The notes beneath the pieces were generated by a model. The model ran no database searches. It was not told the DNA's origin and was given only the letters and a program-made list of their open reading frames with translations. From Naumovozyma dairenensis CBS 421 (Eukaryota > Ascomycota > Saccharomycetes > Saccharomycetales > Saccharomycetaceae), in contig NC_016489.1 of the NCBI RefSeq assembly GCF_000227115.2, positions 434,001 through 498,000 of the forward strand: a stretch of DNA of 64,000 nucleotides, read 5' to 3'. The first letter of the stretch is position 1; the number at the start of each line of letters is the position of its first letter. This document shows, piece by piece, positions 52,349 through 61,648 of the stretch. Both the position numbers and the translations under genes were made by a program.

Positions 52349-54383
52349 GGGGCTGATTTGTATGTAGTGGTCCGATGCTGCTCTCTAGATGTGTCTTCCA
52401 TCTTTCTGCTGTTATAGGCTCCATTAGCATAAATTTGGTGTTACCTTGTCTAACCTTTTACACCGTTCAGCTTAATGTTTTACTTGATAAGCTCGTTGAA
52501 AATGACTACATAAATCTAAAGAAGTTTCCTATTACCCTAACTTTGGCCTAGCCCTATAAATTACCCTTATTTAACCTAATATGCTAATAGGTCTACCGTT
52601 ATCAAGTGCTTTTAATTTTAAGAACTTCTATTGGCCCTAAGTTATTACATTTTCATATATACTGATTATGGGTACGGGTTTGATCAAGCCTGTCCCAAAA
52701 TCCAAAAAACACGACCCGAGAGGTTTCCATGAATGCCGCTTTCTACATCATAGCACAGAGCTGCATAAGAGAAATATAATGCATAGTAGAACTCACTCTG
52801 TAATAACTAAAATATATTAATCTTCCCACTTTTAGTGAATTAGCATTACCACTTCTATATTCGAAGGTATCTGGTGTAGTAAAGTTTTTCTCCTATGGTT
52901 ATTTTTGAGGAAATAGACCAAACATGACCCTTAAAGCTTTGAAATAAAAGTCACCTTGCGTTCGTGCTATTGATTTCTTCCATCTGTATGACTGGGAGGA
53001 AAATGTGCCAATGCATGCTGATATGGCAAAGATACGTATGGAGAGAAAGCTAGGGAAGAACCTGGGAGGATCATAATAAAACTAATTAACTAAATATTAC
53101 TATTTATAAAGGTATACTTTATATTTATATCATATACTACTTTGCAATCTCTCTCTACTTATTACAATTTAGAGGGAGTAGAATTGCACAGTGTTATAAG
53201 TATGGTGAAGTGTGCCAGTGGACGGAGTTGTTGGTAAGCCCAGTGGCTGTTGAGCAATTTAACAGTTTTCAAAGTATTAACAATATTTACAGATTCTGAT
53301 AATTTTGAATACTAAATATAATTGGTAACTGTTAATCAATAGATACAAGTTTTTCTAGTGTTATGCTAGTCGCTACATGCCAGATAACTTCATTCTTTCC
53401 TCGTTTAGACACTTTGCCGCTGACATGGCAAATCCATTATATACAGTGCTATTCACGTTGTCGAAGTTTCGGACTCGTAGAAGTACAAAGGGACGATCAT
53501 ATATATATGTAAATATATATATCTAACCCTTATATTCTGATAAAAACTATTACTACCAATTATTATATTATTAGTTGATGCTATAATATTAATCTGTTGT
53601 GATAAGGTTTGAATGTTAATAGTTGAATCAGACATTGAGAGTTAATTAGTCAATGTTTTATGAAGTATTTTGATTAAATATAATATATTTTATACGAAGT
53701 AAATAAAATTATGGAAAGGATAATTATACATCTCAGACTTTGGAGGAAACATACTGCCCTTTATATACTTCAACATCTCATCGACGTTACCCTTCTGAAG
53801 AGTTCTATAATATTTATGTTAGGGTTTAGTGCATTATGTTTAACATAATCAACATATTTATGATTGTGGTATTATTTAGTATACCATCTATATGTGTTTC
53901 ATTACCTAATTTGCTATTTCTATTAATGATATATTGATTCCGTTAGGTGTACTTTACTTCCTATTGATAGTTCAGGTATAATATACATTGTAAAGTTCAA
54001 TTATTTATGTTATATAGCCAATATAGATGCTAATAAGGTGAATACCCAAAGATTTTAGGGTTGGTAACATTCTCTGAAGTAACCTCTCTTGCAAGCTTAT
54101 CATTAATTATAGTGGTTTTTCAAAAGACCTTCAAGCTTGGCGTATCACATATGTGAGTAATAAACTCTTAATATTATATTTGTTTTTTTGGGTACAACCA
54201 GCATTCAGCTAACAACCAAAACCTCGGCATAGTTTAGGCACAAACCAACCCGAAGATTTTATAAATTAAATATAATAAATATACTATATAAGGTTTTTCA
54301 TTCAGTAAGTGACATTGTATTTCTGGCATCAAAGTCTGCACGGCCAAAGAATTGGCGCTCCTTATACACGTTTTTTTTTAATT
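52349..54383. other. Two-kilobase gene-poor region
   Basis: The longest stretch without an intact gene. A protein-like remnant lies at 52924-53076 and a small minus-strand frame at 53453-53635 with a TATATAAA box about 130 bp upstream. Otherwise it is AT-rich with many homopolymers. I find no LTR ends, tRNA or CDEIII-like core. Confidence 0.5.
52924..53076 (+). pseudogene. Possible short gene remnant with one in-frame stop
   Basis: From the ATG at 52924 the frame reads seven codons, a TAA, then RAIDFFHLYDWEENVPMHAD and MAKIRMERKLGKNLGGS before a TAA at 53074-53076. The second part has balanced amino-acid use (Asp, Trp, Glu, His, Met, Arg) that is unusual for random AT-rich sequence. No family is recognised. 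Confidence 0.25.
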
Positions 54384-55199
54384 TTAATAGCTGACTAATT
54401 TTTTAGTATTTTTCTTCTTGAATTTTATTGACTCTTTCCCATGTGACTGGATTAGTTTTGAGACATGTGGGATAAGCTTCCTGTCGCTAGTGTCCGTTAC
54501 TATATTCTTAGACGCTAGTTTCTTATGTTTTGCGAATATTTCGTCAACTTCTTTTTCCAAGCTCTTTTCTGATTGTGAGGCAGCTACTACTTTAGCATTA
54601 TTACTTATTTCCTTCGATTTCTTAAATCGCTCCAAATTACTTGCATGTATCTTGGTCAATATCTCGTCATCTTCTTTTTCTCTTTGTAATTTCATTAATT
54701 TATTCGTTAATAATTCCATTTTGTCTTGTTTCGTTTCCTTTAATCCGTCCTTATCATTATCTTCTTGTTCCTGTTGCAGTAGTAAACGGGTTATAGAATC
54801 ATCGATTGTTTCGCCATGGTCCGTCACAGCATCAGCTGCAGGAGTACTGATATGATTCTTTGTTGCACCTTCCTCCATTATATAATCTCCATTCCTTGGA
54901 TCTGTCTTGAACGAAATCATGTTTGCGCAGCGTGGGCATCTAATTGTCAAACGATATATTTTAACAGACTCTAAATATCTCTCTGGAAGAAGCTCCTTCT
55001 TCCCATTAAACTTCCGACTTTTGGGAATAAACTCAGAGCATTTCAGACATCTCATGCTGAAAGGAGTCATCAATCGGATAGTCGTCTTTCCTTTATCCAT
55101 CGTCTTCAATTGTTTGGCATTTTTCCTCATTGACTTCTCAGCCAAAATAGGGTCATAATCGGGCGGATAATATTTATTTATTGCTTTTCGTTCAGACAT
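54384..55199 (-). CDS. YJU2: Yju2/Cwc16, splicing factor
   Basis: The 271-residue protein starts MSERKAINKYYPPDYDP and has two Cys-x2-Cys pairs (CLKC near residue 53 and CPRC near residue 90), with RLMTPFSMRC and IPKSRKFNGKKELL between them: the zinc-binding CWC16 domain. Yju2 joins the spliceosome with the Prp19 complex and promotes the first catalytic step near the branch site. The C-terminal half is a charged coiled coil with a basic end (KFKKKNTKK). Length matches S. cerevisiae (278). In S. cerevisiae YJU2 and YJU3 are adjacent and co-oriented; here they are divergent and separated by LTRs, implying a local inversion. Confidence 0.95.
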   Translation of the reverse strand: MSERKAINKYYPPDYDPILAEKSMRKNAKQLKTMDKGKTTIRLMTPFSMRCLKCSEFIPKSRKFNGKKELLPERYLESVKIYRLTIRCPRCANMISFKTDPRNGDYIMEEGATKNHISTPAADAVTDHGETIDDSITRLLLQQEQEDNDKDGLKETKQDKMELLTNKLMKLQREKEDDEILTKIHASNLERFKKSKEISNNAKVVAASQSEKSLEKEVDEIFAKHKKLASKNIVTDTSDRKLIPHVSKLIQSHGKESIKFKKKNTKKLVSY

Positions 55200-55518
55200 G
55201 TTAAAAGGTTATCAATTCTCTTCCACTAGTTATCCTTACGGGAGGCCTGTAAAAAAAAAATAGGTATCTTGTGGTAGTTAATAATCAATCTTAAATACTA
55301 AGTATAATGATCTTATCTAATAATAAAATTTCTAGAAATAGTGGGACGAATTTTTAAAGTAATGGGTTTTAAGAAAATACGGAAGCAAACTAAAGGCTTT
55401 TAATAGAAAAGTATATTATAGCCGTGTTTTTAATTACTTACTTTACCCTGATTTAAGTTTGAACAACAATTTTATCCACCAATACACCGCACAATTGTAA
55501 CCAACTAATTCAATAAGT
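55200..55518. other. YJU2 promoter region
   Basis: AT-rich upstream sequence with a poly-A run (55252-55261). No gene is seen. Confidence 0.45.
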
Positions 55519-56083
55519 TGTTAATTCCGTACACCAGTGTCATTCATCTTAAGCATGGGGCGCTTCGCCTCAGCAAAAATTGAGCGGAAAAAAGTGCTTG
55601 TTCCATTAGAAGCACTTATAACTAACACTTTGAGTTAGTATTGTATAATACTATATATTAGGTATTTAGTGTTAGACCATGCTTAATGGTCCGTCTGGTG
55701 TAAGCCAACGGTCTGCCATTATGTCTGTCTAAATCCGTACACCACCAAGTCCATCTTACTCATGCCGCATCTCGCCTCGAGAAAAGATGAAGATAAAAGT
55801 GTTTATACATTACAAACACTTATAACTAACACTTATAGTTAGTATTGTATAATAGTATATATTATGTATTAGATAGAAGAAACTAAGGAATAATATTTAC
55901 ATTGACTCTCTCTATACTCGATGTCTTCCCCTATTGTTCCCAATACGTCTGTTGATGTAGGCAACCTGGCTCAACATTTAGAAGGAAGAAACTAAGAGTA
56001 ATATTAAGATTTAATCTTTGTAGACTCAATTTTTTCCCTCGCTTTCGCGATACGTCTATTGGTGTAGGCAGTCCGGCTCAAGT
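55519..56083 (+). mobile_element. Old solo LTR, split by a younger LTR
   Basis: The parts at about 55519-55669 and 55982-56083 align with the beginning and end of the two intact LTRs nearby (CCGTACACC, AACACTTATAACTAACACTT, TAGTTAGTATTGTATAATA, TACGTCTRTTGRTGTAGGCA). It is more diverged and lacks the usual first 60 or so bases and the exact CAACA end. Another copy is inserted at 55670. It is a relic of a Ty-type retrotransposon. Confidence 0.75.
55670..55976 (+). mobile_element. Solo LTR (307 bp) with 5-bp target duplication
   Basis: Starts TGTTAGACCATGC and ends GGCTCAACA, so the ends are the TGTT...AACA inverted dinucleotide type of yeast Ty LTRs. It is flanked by TTTAG on both sides (55665-55669 and 55977-55981), a 5-bp target-site duplication. 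The target is the older LTR. The CTCAACA end resembles Ty1/copia-type delta elements. No internal gag-pol sequence lies nearby, so it is a solo LTR. Confidence 0.9.
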
Positions 56084-56132
56084 CTTAAATGCCAATACAT
56101 TAATTGAGTCATCTTTCTAATCTCGATAAATT

Positions 56133-56422
56133 TGTTAGACCATGCCTAATGGTCAATCTGGTGCTAGCCAACATTATGACTGTACACCACTACTATTTAT
56201 CTTACCCATGCCGCGCTTAGCTTCGAGAAGAGACGAATATTAAAGTGTTTGTTATTATAAACACTTACAACTAACACTTATAGTTAGTATTGTATAATAG
56301 CATATATTATGTATTAGAATAAAAAGAACTAAGGAATAATATTTACATTGATTCTCTCTATACTCGATGTCTTCCCATATTGTTCCCAATACGTCTGTTG
56401 ATGCAGGCAAGCTGGCTCAACA
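56133..56422 (+). mobile_element. Solo LTR (290 bp)
   Basis: Starts TGTTAGACCATGCC and ends GCTGGCTCAACA. It is clearly the same family as the LTR at 55670, including the AACTAACACTTATAGTTAG segment and the CAATACGTCTGTTGATGYAGGC segment. The flanks (AAATT, ATAAT) show no clear target duplication, so it is older or recombined. Confidence 0.88.
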
Positions 56423-56681
56423 ATAATAGATGTGACATAATGTAATGTAATAAACTTCATGTCAGCTCACTACTGTGTGAATAGACTGATTATTCAGTCA
56501 ACTTTTTTCCCTTCAATTGATTCTTATTCAACGTCGAAAATAGTATAGATACATAGTGAATTCTGATTCGTTTGGCACTTACGATGATGTGGCTCAGGGA
56601 ATGATGAAATAAAGCAATTAAAAGAAATATTGAACATTAAGAGCATAAAGAGGGTGGTTTGAATGACAATACCATGACTTA

Positions 56682-56977
56682 CTATTCACTTTCATCTTCG
56701 ACATTTAAAAATGGACTTCCTGCAGTAGATAATCCTTTCAGTTTCAGTAGTTGTCATAAATTTGGATTTTCATTTTTCATTCTATATATTCTAAAAGGTA
56801 AAATTGGTATTGAATGGTGTCTTCAGTAGGAGCTGTCACTAAAACGATAAATTTATCTAACTTGGTGTCGTTTTCCATAATGGTTAACACTGTCTGCTCA
56901 GAGCCATAGAAATCCTAAGTTAGAGCCTGATACAGATTTAACCAAATGTTCTCGGAAGTTAGGAAATTTCTCTTAAA
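56682..56977 (-). pseudogene. Gene remnant, unidentified
   Basis: The minus strand reads NFLTSENIWLNLYQALT, an in-frame TAG, then FYGSEQTVLTIMENDTKLDK and FIVLVTAPTEDTIQYQFYLL to a TGA at 56777. In another frame LLKLKGLSTAGSPFLNVEDE follows and ends at a TAG (56682-56684). The pieces look like the C-terminal 90 or so residues of one protein with one stop and one frameshift. No family is recognised. It lies just beyond the LTR cluster, upstream of YJU3. Confidence 0.4.
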
Positions 56978-57105
56978 AGAGATTATCCACCATTGTGCGA
57001 GCAAAAGCTTATTGGATAAATGGCAGAATAAAAACCATTGGCAATCCTCAAAAATAACCATTAACCTTATGTCGATGTGACAGAGATTATGGTCTAGTGT
57101 TACAT

Positions 57106-57112
57106 TTACCCG
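57106..57112 (+). promoter_or_regulatory. Possible Reb1 site (TTACCCG) upstream of YJU3
   Basis: TTACCCG is the core Reb1 recognition sequence and lies 264 bp upstream of the YJU3 start. This is a single short match, suggestive only. Confidence 0.35.
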
Positions 57113-57375
57113 AGAAAACGGACGCGCCCAGCAAATTGCTGTCATGAAATTTGTTGAGAGAAAGCAACCCGTCTCACTTCACTTATTTCTAGTATCAATC
57201 CATCTCTCCGATATATAAGTATCCAAACCAAATGAGATTAACAAGTTGTTCCCATCAGTAATTTCTTAGGTCATCCTAACTACCTTCATAGAGAGGATTT
57301 TTGAGGACAAAGAACAACGGCGAAGAAAACTGAACGTCTCAACATCTCATTTTGCATTGTCCAATCTGATAGAGT

Positions 57376-58380
57376 ATGACTACGATCGAATATCCTTATA
57401 TACCAAAAACGGAGGTACCTGAAATACAATATGAAGAATTTAATGGTGCAAAATTCGGATATATGTTATGGCCTGTACAAAATTTAGAGAATATTACCAC
57501 CAAGAGTAATAATAATAATGATGATGATGATGGTGATGATGATCAAACACCAAATAATCCGATTAAAGGTCGTGTTATTTTGATCCATGGATTCGGAGAA
57601 TATACCAAACTTCAGTATCGTCTAATGGATCATTTATCATACAGCGGATATGAATCCTTTACATTTGATCAAAGAGGTGCTGGGGTTACTTCACCAGGTA
57701 AACTTAAAGGATTAACTAATGAATACCATACATTCAATGACTTAGATCATTTTCTTGAAAAAAATCTTCAAGAATGTCAAGAAGGTAAAATTCCATTATT
57801 TTTATGGGGTCATTCTATGGGTGGGGGTATTATTTTGAATTATTCATGTATGGGGAAATACAAAGATCAAATAAATGGATATATTGGTTCAGGACCTTTG
57901 ATCATCTTACATCCACATACTGCGCCAAATAAAGTTACACAGATATTGTCACCCATTTTAGCTAAATGGTTACCTAGGACTAAGATTGATACTGGTCTTG
58001 ACTTAGAAGGTATTACAACAGATAAAAGATACAGAGAATGGTTGGCTAATGATAAGCCTATGAGTGTACCATTATATGGAACATTTAGACAAATCTATGA
58101 TTTTTTGGAACGAGGAAAAAAATTATATAATAATAGAGATGACTTTATTGGTAAGAACTTCAATAAGGACACTCCAATTTTGATTATGCATGGTAAAGAT
58201 GATACGATTAACGATCCAAAGGGTTCCAAAGCTTTCATTGAAAACTGTCCTTCGAAGGATAAACAGTTGAACTTATATCCGGGAATGAGACACTCTATTT
58301 TCTCTTTAGAGACAGATGAAAACTTTGAGAAAGTCTTTGCCGATTTCAAAAAATGGTTGGATGATCATGTAACGAAATAA
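57376..58380 (+). CDS. YJU3: Yju3, monoglyceride lipase
   Basis: The 334-residue alpha/beta-hydrolase has the nucleophile elbow GHSMGGG (Ser near residue 148), an oxyanion HGFGEY motif near 71, the acid Asp in IMHGKDDTINDPKG and the catalytic His in MRHSIFSLE near 311. Yju3 hydrolyses monoacylglycerol on lipid droplets and membranes. Sequence blocks such as YESFTFDQRGAGVTSPGK are nearly identical to S. cerevisiae. An Asn/Asp-rich insert (about residues 46-58) is encoded by AAT/GAT repeats. It is next to the MBR1-like gene, as in S. cerevisiae. Confidence 0.97.
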   Translation: MTTIEYPYIPKTEVPEIQYEEFNGAKFGYMLWPVQNLENITTKSNNNNDDDDGDDDQTPNNPIKGRVILIHGFGEYTKLQYRLMDHLSYSGYESFTFDQRGAGVTSPGKLKGLTNEYHTFNDLDHFLEKNLQECQEGKIPLFLWGHSMGGGIILNYSCMGKYKDQINGYIGSGPLIILHPHTAPNKVTQILSPILAKWLPRTKIDTGLDLEGITTDKRYREWLANDKPMSVPLYGTFRQIYDFLERGKKLYNNRDDFIGKNFNKDTPILIMHGKDDTINDPKGSKAFIENCPSKDKQLNLYPGMRHSIFSLETDENFEKVFADFKKWLDDHVTK

Positions 58381-59630
58381 TGGTATGCTAATCTGTTGAG
58401 GTATGAGTTATAAAAATGGTATATATATATAAAAGTACGAAAATAGCACACAATATAAATAAAAGTATAAACTAAGTTCGATATATTCCACTCCGAATGA
58501 TACTAGCGGTACGAATGCAAGAACTAGAACTCTAAAGGATACGCTGACTATGACTATGTTTACAAAATGTTAGAGATAGTAAACATGGGGCATAGGAGGA
58601 TGTCGAGGTTTAGGTACGGTAGTTGATTAGTTAATCTGTTACCCCTGGTCAATGGTAAAGATCAATACACAATAATACGGTGAAGGAGAAGTTCCTGAGT
58701 CCGAAAGGAAAATCCAAGTTAGTAATTGAGTTGGACGGTTATTTGAACGTTAATCATTAAATCCAATACGTAGACAATATGTACAAGATATTGTTCTCCA
58801 GACCCACTGAATTGATTGGTTCAAATCCCTGAATTTACGTAGATGACGAATTCTTACGTGTACATGTGAGCTCTGGCCAGACGAACGATTTTTTTCTCCT
58901 GGAAAAATGACAGACCCTTATTTGACCCTACTTTTTACTTAGGTCCAGTGTGGACACAATACTATAGTAAGGACTACAGCATCTGATGGTCCCTTAAAGG
59001 CTTATTATATCGGATGCCCACTACGTATGCACAAGGTACGTACGTACGTAAGTAAAGTAAGCAAACGGCGCTATCGTGTCGCTCTTTAAATGCCGTAGGA
59101 ACAACAACGTAACTGTTTCACAGGCTCACCAGTCAGGCTGTGCAGGTACGGCTCCATGGTTAGGTAGACACGCCGGTGACTCCCAGAAACAACAAGCTGG
59201 TGGAAAATAACCTAGTACTTACTTACATCTTACTTCCTGCTCCATACAGTGGCGAATCCAAACCGTTACTAACCATACATGGGATACATATGGTACATAG
59301 AACCATTCAACGAGGAGGAGTCGGGGCAAAGAAAGCTTGGTGTGTGTACGCAAGGCTTCAAATAATCATAATATGTAGGCGTCAGTATTTATTTTTCAGT
59401 GGGAACGTCCACCCTTTATTATTACTGGCATAAAAGATTTGGGATTGGCGAAATGAAGGAAGGGGACTGAAAATACTTGATAGTTATGAGAGTATATATA
59501 GATACTCTTTAGAATAATTTCTGGGACAACTTTACGCTTGTGATCTTGTAAGGCCAGTTTCAGCTAGCTATAAATGAGTTCATTTCATTGAAAAATTCAA
59601 GTAGTCTATATATTTTTCATTTCTCAAAGT
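58381..59630. other. YJU3-MBR1 spacer
   Basis: A 1.25-kb spacer with ACGTACGTACGTA (59039-59053) and a TA run (58417-58430). An open frame at about 59176-59433 starts at GTG and has no recognised features. A GGTTCAAATCC at 58818 resembles a tRNA B box, but no cloverleaf can be drawn. Confidence 0.5.
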
Positions 59631-60803
59631 ATGGAAAATACGTCTGTAAATACAAAACCATTCAAAGAATTTGGGAAAAATAATGAAATTGAAAAGATTA
59701 AAATTAAAGCCACGGGAAAACCAAAATTAAAATCAAGATGTTCCAGTAATATATTATGTTTAAACTTATTTGAAAGAGCTGTTCAGGATCCATATTGTAG
59801 TGGTTGTGATATAGAAGATGATGAAGCTTCTTTAGCTTCTATGCTAGATACTTCAGATGAAGAATTGCCAGATCAAAACTATATTCTATTATCTCCATCA
59901 GAACAAAAATGGTACCAATATGGTCAAATTACTGATGAAAATAGTGACATTGGTGAAGTTGATCCTTTAGATAGACAAACTCCAATACTTGAACCCATAA
60001 AAGATTATGATACATTGGATGATGTATTTTCTTACTCTTTCAAGAGTAATACACCTACTCATCCAAATACCAATAGGCGTGTAACAATGACTTCTACGTG
60101 TGATTTTCAAAAAAATAATGATGGTTATATTGACAGTTCCCCAGAATCTCCAAGAAACTTGAGGAAAGTTAAAACAGTACCTTTTCCACCAAATAGTCAG
60201 AATTATGAGAAGAATATTACCAATTTTCAAATCTTAAGATCTTCACCCTTTCTTCTAAGAAACTCGAGAAGGAATAGCTCGGATCTCATTAGATCATTAT
60301 CAGATAATCCCTCTCGTCAACAGTCATCAATTCAAAGCACAAGGTCTTCTATACTAAATATTCCGTCGACATTTTCTTCAAATCTGAATACTACTACTAT
60401 TAATAATAGTAATAATATTAATAGTAATGATATTAATAACAATAGTAGGTACGGGAGAACTTCGACTAAAAACTCTGGCTTTGACATTGCAGCATCTCCT
60501 ATACAGCGACGTTACCGACCAAGATTTTCGCCTGATTGTTATTCCTCAAGGATTCCATCGCACTTATATTGCCTGGAAAACCATATTTCCTCAAACCTAG
60601 ATGCTTTATCATCATCTTCAAAACAAAAGTATCTGTGTAGCCCCCATCGTTCCATCTCTCACGATTTGAAGGCAACGTTAGCAAATTTACAATCAGAAAC
60701 AAGGAGTTCTGAGGAACCAATTGATAATAAACTCACCCCTTATAATGGAACAACGACAGTAAAACCATGTGCAACTTCACATCTCAATTCAACAACTGAT
60801 TGA
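59631..60803 (+). CDS. MBR1: Mbr1/Isf1-family protein
   Basis: The 390-residue, Ser/Asn-rich protein shares the family block CLNLFERAVQDPYCSGCD near residues 44-61 with Mbr1 (CLNFFERAVQDP in S. cerevisiae) and IPSHLYCLENHISSNLDAL near residue 308 (IPTHLYGLEKYVSPELDTL). Mbr1 and Isf1 are paralogues linked to respiratory growth and mitochondrial function; their biochemical activity is unknown. No signal or membrane span is seen. Its position between YJU3 and BUD2 equals S. cerevisiae YKL093W (MBR1), which favours MBR1 over ISF1. Confidence 0.88.
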   Translation: MENTSVNTKPFKEFGKNNEIEKIKIKATGKPKLKSRCSSNILCLNLFERAVQDPYCSGCDIEDDEASLASMLDTSDEELPDQNYILLSPSEQKWYQYGQITDENSDIGEVDPLDRQTPILEPIKDYDTLDDVFSYSFKSNTPTHPNTNRRVTMTSTCDFQKNNDGYIDSSPESPRNLRKVKTVPFPPNSQNYEKNITNFQILRSSPFLLRNSRRNSSDLIRSLSDNPSRQQSSIQSTRSSILNIPSTFSSNLNTTTINNSNNINSNDINNNSRYGRTSTKNSGFDIAASPIQRRYRPRFSPDCYSSRIPSHLYCLENHISSNLDALSSSSKQKYLCSPHRSISHDLKATLANLQSETRSSEEPIDNKLTPYNGTTTVKPCATSHLNSTTD

Positions 60804-61648
60804 GAATGTTATAACGAGAAATGTTCATGCTTTTGCCTTGAATGCATTTTTAACCAACTGACGTGAGCAATTTTGTATTCATAATTAATGAACCCTGATA
60901 ATATCCCATATAATTGTTGTCTCTTTAATTTAATATTAATCCATAACACCCTACTCTACGTATAAAATTTTCTTTATTGAGATTTTAAATTTAATTTTTA
61001 TGTTCCAGGCTTAATTTTTGAAGTTGAAATTTGAAAAGTTTGAACTTCAAGAGTATAGTGGTCTTAAATATAATTAAAGCAGTAAAATCGACCTAAGCCA
61101 TTATATACAAGGCTCGATAGATTATGTAGAACCAAGATTAACCCGCAATTGGTTTATATTTGTGTAAAAAAGAGAATAGGGTTGAACATAAACGATTGTT
61201 TTATCAATTTTGAAGTCTCTTCTTGATATTAAGCTTGAGTAATTTATTTTGTTTTGTCGTTTTGCTAGAAAAATAAAACTTAAAACAGACGAAAAAGAGG
61301 GAATAATACACCTCCTCTACCTCAAGTAATAAACACAGATTTTTTATTTATTAAGAACTTACTTTAATATCTTTTTGCTTAGTAATTATATATCATTAAT
61401 TATAGGGTATGAATCATACCGTTTGATACTATTTATCTGATACTAGCTTATGTGATGAAGTACGATCGTCCATAATTTGGACATTAATTAATGCAGTCTA
61501 TATTGTTCTATCTATTATATTTATTGCAATTAAGGTATCAACCAAGAATACTGTAACATTCTTGGGAGGGGCAGGCTTACAATGTCGGTTCTCTTGAATG
61601 TTCCAAAAAGCATACCGAAATTTTACTAAACGATAAAAGGACCTATAA
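60804..61648. other. Convergent MBR1-BUD2 spacer
   Basis: 845 bp of AT-rich 3' flank. No gene, tRNA or LTR is seen. Confidence 0.5.

Noticed and set aside
55519..56422. Repeat cluster as a possible centromere or CRISPR-like array
   Set aside because: The TGTT...AACA ends and 5-bp target duplication explain it as solo LTRs.
58818..58828. GGTTCAAATCC resembling a tRNA B box
   Set aside because: The flanking bases do not form a T stem, and no A box or acceptor stem lies at the right distance.
59176..59433. 85-codon plus-strand frame between YJU3 and MBR1
   Set aside because: It starts at GTG, has no recognised features, and its composition fits chance.
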